From the NCBI GenBank assembly GCA_050179645.1, contig JBFXEX010000175.1:1-9558 (forward strand): a stretch of 9,558 bases of DNA. The letters are read 5' to 3'. This document shows positions 6,525-9,558 of the stretch, one piece after another. The position numbers and the translations under genes are program-made. Position 1 is the stretch's first letter. The number at the start of each line of letters is the position of its first letter. The DNA is from VAZQ01 sp050179645 (GTDB lineage Bacteria; Pseudomonadota; Alphaproteobacteria; Rhizobiales; Xanthobacteraceae). The notes below the pieces were generated by a model. The model had not been told where the DNA came from. It saw only the letters and a program-made list of their open reading frames with translations, and did no database searches.

Positions 6525-7496
6525 ATGCGCTCGCGCATTTTCGTTGGGCTTGCGCTGATCCTGTCCTGCCTGATGCCGGGCGCGGCAGCGCGTGCGCAGA
6601 TCGGCGAGCAGCCGGTGCGGGTCATCTTTCCGTTCGCGCCGGGCGGCGGCGGCGACGGCCTGGCGCGGCTGACGGCCGAGCGGCTCGGCGCCGGGCTCAA
6701 TCGTTCGGTGATCGTCGAGAACCGCACCGGCTCCGGCGGGCGCCTCGGCATCATGGCGGTCAAGGGCGGCCCCACCGACGGATCGATGCTGCTGGTCACG
6801 CCGATTGCACCGATGTCGATCTATCCGCTGGTGTTCAAATCGCTGAGCTACGATCCGTTCGCCGACTTCGAGCCGATCTCACAGATCGGCACCAACGAGT
6901 TCGCGATCGCGGTCAACCCCAACATCCCCGCGAAGAGCGTCAAGGAACTGGTCGAGTGGCTGAAGGCCAATCCGTCGAAGGGCAGTTTCGGCGTGCCGTC
7001 AGCCGGCACGCTGCCGCATTTCCTCGGCGTGATGTTCGCGCGCGCCGCCGGTGTCGATCTGCGCCACGTCGCCTATCGCGGCGCGGCGGCTTCGGTTGCG
7101 GACCTCGTCGCGGGCCACATCCCGATGGTGGTGTCGGGCACGACCGACCTCGCGGCGATGCACCGCGACGGGCGGGTGCGCGTCCTGGTGACGTCCAATG
7201 CGACGCGCTCGCGCTTCATTCCCGACGTGCCGACCTTCCGCGAACTCGGCTACGATCTGCTGGCGACCGGGTGGTACGGTGTCTACGCGCCCGCCAAGAC
7301 CCCGCGCGCCATCATCGACCGCTATAGCGAGATCATCGCGACTGCGATCAAGATGCCTGAAGTCCATAGCAAGCTCGAGCAGTTCGGCCAGAACCCGACC
7401 GGCACAACACCAGCGGAGCTCGCCGCCATCCAGAAGGCCGACCTGGAGAAATGGGCGCCGGTGATCAAGGAATCGGGCTTCCAACCGGAGCGGTGA
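6525..7496 (+). CDS. Bug/TctC-family tripartite tricarboxylate transporter substrate-binding protein (copy 3)
   Basis: A 323-residue periplasmic receptor. The signal peptide ends AARA with the mature protein starting at Gln25. Cys15 lies inside the hydrophobic core, but the residues before it do not make a proper lipobox, so a soluble periplasmic form is expected. The pocket motif is VIFPFAPGGGGDGLAR (33-48), where the common Gly-Pro-Thr or Gly-Ser is replaced by Gly-Gly, followed by VENRTGSGGRLG. KANPSKGSFG, LPHFLG, AGHIPM, IPDVPTF and APAKTPRAIID are further family blocks. The start is supported by GGGAGGA ending 4 bases upstream. It differs from copies 1 and 2 throughout, so it is an older paralogue rather than a recent duplicate, probably with a different ligand. 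The LtrA-family gene follows after 34 bases and is probably cotranscribed. No membrane transporter subunits are visible. Confidence 0.92.
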   Translation: MRSRIFVGLALILSCLMPGAAARAQIGEQPVRVIFPFAPGGGGDGLARLTAERLGAGLNRSVIVENRTGSGGRLGIMAVKGGPTDGSMLLVTPIAPMSIYPLVFKSLSYDPFADFEPISQIGTNEFAIAVNPNIPAKSVKELVEWLKANPSKGSFGVPSAGTLPHFLGVMFARAAGVDLRHVAYRGAAASVADLVAGHIPMVVSGTTDLAAMHRDGRVRVLVTSNATRSRFIPDVPTFRELGYDLLATGWYGVYAPAKTPRAIIDRYSEIIATAIKMPEVHSKLEQFGQNPTGTTPAELAAIQKADLEKWAPVIKESGFQPER

Positions 7497-7530
7497 AGCC
7501 GCCGGCGTTGCAGAGGCGAACGGAGAAACA

Positions 7531-8736
7531 ATGTTTTCGGCGGGCGCGAGCCACCTCCGGGTGCGGGAGGGGCATGAACATCACCGGGTGACGTTCGTCG
7601 AACTGTTCTTCGACCTCGTCTTCGTATTCGCCGTTACCCAGCTCTCGCACCGCCTGCTCGACCATCTGACACCGCTCGGCGTCCTGCAGACTGCGATGCT
7701 GATGGTCGCGTTCTGGTGGGTATGGGTCGACACGACCTGGGTCACCAACTGGCTCGATCCCGAAAAGCCGCCGGTGCGGACGATGCTCTTCTCGCTGATG
7801 CTGGCGGGCCTGGTGATGTCGGCATCGATCCCCAAGGCATTCGAGGAGCGCGGCCTCGCGTTCGCGCTGGCATTGGCTTTCATGCAGATCGCCCGCACCC
7901 AGTTCGTGCTGTGGGCGCTCCGGCGGCATGACCGGCGCAACTATCTCAACTTCCGCCGGATTGCGATCTGGCGGACCGTCGGGGCTGCCATCTGGGTCAT
8001 CGGCGCGTTCACCGACGGCGGCACGCGGCTGGCGATCTGGAGCGCGGCGCTCGCGATCGACAGTATCGCGCCGGCAGTCTACTTCCGGGTCCCGGGCCTA
8101 GGCGCCTCCACCACCGAGGACTGGAACGTCGAGGGCGTTCACATGGCCGAGCGCTGCGGCCTGTTCGTCATCATCGCGCTCGGCGAATCGATCCTCGTCA
8201 CCGGTGCGACGTTCGCGGGGCTGACCTGGTCGCCGGCCCATGTCGGCGCCTTCCTGGTCGCGTTCACCGGCAGCGTCGCGATGTGGGCGATTTATTTCAA
8301 CGTCGGCGCCGAGCGCACCAGCAAGAAGATCGCCAAGTCCGACGACCCCGGCCGCATCGCGCGCAGCGGCTACACCTATCTGCACATCCTGATCGTGTCC
8401 GGTATCATCGTCACGGCGGTGGGCGACGAACTGGTGCTTCATCATTCGGACGGCCACACCGAATTGTCGACTGCGGCCGCGATCCTCGGCGGTCCGGCGC
8501 TCTATCTCGCCGGCAACGCGCTGTTCAAGCGCCTGTCCGCCTCCCGATTGCCGCTTTCGCATCTTGTCGGGCTTGGTCTCCTGGCGCTGCTCGTGCCGGT
8601 CGCGCCATTCGTCAGCCCGTTGATCCTCGCGTCCGGTGCGACCCTGGTGCTGATCCTCGTCCCGGTGTGGGAATGGCGGTCGCTCCGCCACACCGCAGAC
8701 GTGCCGGCGCCATCCGACAATCTGGAACGGGAATAA
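7531..8736 (+). CDS. LtrA-family (low temperature requirement protein A) integral membrane protein
   Basis: A 401-residue polytopic protein with about ten hydrophobic segments, matching the usual length of the LtrA family (PF06772), named after a Listeria gene linked to growth in the cold. The two strongest signatures are present: VTFVELFFDLVFVFAVTQLSH split over residues 20-40 and the MAERCGLFVIIALGES block at 205-220. A third conserved helix lies near 279-300 (YTYLHILIVSG, VGDE). The first segment carries Glu24 and Asp28 within the membrane region, a feature of the family. The biochemical activity is unknown. The start has GGAGA 5 bases upstream. The gene sits 34 bases after Bug receptor 3 and 104 bases before Bug receptor 4 on the same strand, so it may share their transcript, but no functional link is known. 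This is not the group II intron protein that shares the name. Confidence 0.93.
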   Translation: MFSAGASHLRVREGHEHHRVTFVELFFDLVFVFAVTQLSHRLLDHLTPLGVLQTAMLMVAFWWVWVDTTWVTNWLDPEKPPVRTMLFSLMLAGLVMSASIPKAFEERGLAFALALAFMQIARTQFVLWALRRHDRRNYLNFRRIAIWRTVGAAIWVIGAFTDGGTRLAIWSAALAIDSIAPAVYFRVPGLGASTTEDWNVEGVHMAERCGLFVIIALGESILVTGATFAGLTWSPAHVGAFLVAFTGSVAMWAIYFNVGAERTSKKIAKSDDPGRIARSGYTYLHILIVSGIIVTAVGDELVLHHSDGHTELSTAAAILGGPALYLAGNALFKRLSASRLPLSHLVGLGLLALLVPVAPFVSPLILASGATLVLILVPVWEWRSLRHTADVPAPSDNLERE

Positions 8737-8756
8737 TCGACACCGACGTCATGCGG

Positions 8757-8814
8757 CAAAGCGGCATGGGCCCCTTGGTGGCGTTTCCGCTTTGTGGGAT
8801 GCTCGTTCCCATCC
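8757..8814. repeat. Inverted repeats between the LtrA-family gene and Bug receptor 4
   Basis: CAAAGCGG (8757-8764) and CCGCTTTG (8787-8794) are perfect 8-base reverse complements with a 22-base loop. TGGGA (8795-8799) and TCCCA (8807-8811) form a second symmetric pair immediately after. No T-run follows the first stem. It may be a weak terminator for the LtrA transcript, while the second pair is spaced like an operator for the receptor. The 104-base gap shows no clear promoter hexamers. Confidence 0.35.
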
Positions 8815-8840
8815 TGAAAAGAAACCAAAAGGGGGAAACA

Positions 8841-9558
8841 ATGATCCGATTGCTTTCGCTCGCTACTGCTTCATTCGTGGCGTTTGCGGCCCCGTCCGCC
8901 GATGCGCAGACTGCGCCAGACTGGCCGCAGCGCACCGTCCGGCTGATCCTGCCGTTCGGCGCAGGTTCCGCCACCGACGCTGCGGCGCGGCTGATCGGCG
9001 AGCGGCTCTCCACGCGCTGGGGCAAGCCGGTCGTGGTCGAAAACCGACCGGGCGGCGACGGCCTGGTGGCGATCAACGGCTTTCTGACCGCCAACGATGA
9101 TCACGTGCTGCTGTTTGCGTCGAGCGCCTCGTTCCTGGCGCACCCTTATACGCAGGAAAAGCTGCCCTACAATCTCGAGCGCGATCTCCAACCGATCGCG
9201 CGCGTGAGTCACACCGTGCTGTCAATCGGCGTTCCTGGCGCGACCGACATGAAGAGCATCGCCGACTTCGTAACGCGCGCTCGCGCCGAGCCGAACAAGC
9301 TCGCGGTTGCCGGCGCGGCCGGTGTGCCGGAATTTACGCTCAGTGCCTTCGTCAAGGCGCATAACCTCGACGTCACCAAGGTGCCATACCGTGACGTCGT
9401 CCAGGCCGGCCGCGATCTCGGCGAGAACCGCATCCAGTTCCTGGTGTCATCCTTTGCGGTGGTGCGGCCGCTGGTCGAAGCCGGCAAGGTGCGCGTCATT
9501 GCCGTCGGCGGCAACCAGCGCAGCAAGGTGGTGCCGGCCGTTCCCTCGGTGCGCGAGA
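8841..9558 (+). CDS. Bug/TctC-family substrate-binding protein (copy 4), C-terminus cut by right edge
   Basis: An open frame of 239 codons from an ATG preceded by GGGGGAAACA runs off the window; roughly the last quarter of a normal Bug protein is missing. The signal peptide ends SADA before Gln23. The mature protein opens with WPQRTVRLILPFGAGSATDAAAR split over 28-50, the family pocket region, but with GSATD in place of GGPTD or GGGSD. VVVENRPGGDGLVA follows. The usual PDGYT segment is replaced by NDDHVLLFASS, so this is the most divergent of the four receptors here. It continues with AGAAGVPEFT, KVPYRD, GENRIQFLVSS and VPAVPSVRE, matching the second lobe of the fold. It may be transcribed from its own promoter in the 104-base gap or with the LtrA-family gene. 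Its ligand is unknown. Confidence 0.9.
   Translation, partial: MIRLLSLATASFVAFAAPSADAQTAPDWPQRTVRLILPFGAGSATDAAARLIGERLSTRWGKPVVVENRPGGDGLVAINGFLTANDDHVLLFASSASFLAHPYTQEKLPYNLERDLQPIARVSHTVLSIGVPGATDMKSIADFVTRARAEPNKLAVAGAAGVPEFTLSAFVKAHNLDVTKVPYRDVVQAGRDLGENRIQFLVSSFAVVRPLVEAGKVRVIAVGGNQRSKVVPAVPSVRE

Noticed and set aside
6561..6575. Possible lipoprotein box around Cys15 of Bug receptor 3
   Set aside because: The residues before Cys (ILS) do not fit the usual lipobox at the -2 position, and a good type I cleavage site (ARA before Gln25) follows. Other Bug proteins are soluble periplasmic receptors.
6320..6799. 160-residue N-terminal extension of the DUF697-fused GTPase
   Set aside because: The extension is Pro/Arg/Ser-rich without domain character, and its upstream half runs antisense to Bug receptor 3. 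The GTG at 6319 has a ribosome-binding site and lies a normal distance before the P-loop.
8098..8691. 197-codon minus-strand open frame opposite the LtrA-family gene
   Set aside because: Highly charged mirrored translation of a transmembrane gene with clear LtrA signatures; no ribosome-binding site.
1..9558. CRISPR array, tRNA, rRNA, insertion sequence or phage attachment site
   Set aside because: No regularly spaced direct repeats, cloverleaf sequence, transposase-like frame or terminal inverted repeats were found on reading both strands.

Overview
The window is GC-rich with dense, G/C-ending codons and long antisense shadow frames. Its protein families (Bug/TctC solute receptors, DUF1194, LtrA, DUF697 GTPases) fit an alphaproteobacterium of the Hyphomicrobiales, perhaps a Bradyrhizobium, Rhodoplanes or Pseudolabrys relative. 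That placement is inferred from protein style only; there is no rRNA or other marker here.

Left part (1-2292, all minus strand): the first 67 codons of an exported DUF1194/VWA-type protein run off the left edge. Upstream of it in transcription order lie two tandem, clearly paralogous Bug/TctC periplasmic solute-binding proteins (1300-2292, then 263-1237). The short same-strand gaps suggest one transcript starting near 2300. A compact divergent promoter region (2293-2427) holds several inverted repeats and separates these genes from a plus-strand cyclase-family (PF04199) metal-dependent hydrolase (2428-3411). A strong hairpin without a T-run follows the hydrolase.

Centre (3555-6319, minus strand): a two-gene operon whose reading frames overlap by ATGA. 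The first gene (5084-6319) encodes a P-loop GTPase fused to a hydrophobic DUF697-like tail. The second (3555-5087) encodes a 510-residue GTPase with two N-terminal membrane segments and a long linker before the G domain. This is the least understood module in the window and the best candidate for a poorly described system.

Right part (6320-9558, plus strand): after a 205-base divergent intergenic region come a third Bug receptor (6525-7496), an LtrA-family multi-pass membrane protein (7531-8736), and a fourth, more divergent Bug receptor (from 8841) cut by the right edge.

Taken together, the window is an accessory solute-scavenging neighbourhood. It has four periplasmic receptors for small carboxylates or related solutes, one cytoplasmic hydrolase that may act on an imported compound, and no TctA or TctB membrane subunits. 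The GTPase pair and LtrA protein sit among these genes without an obvious functional link. No tRNA, rRNA, CRISPR array, insertion sequence or phage gene was seen. No gap between genes exceeds about 205 bases.
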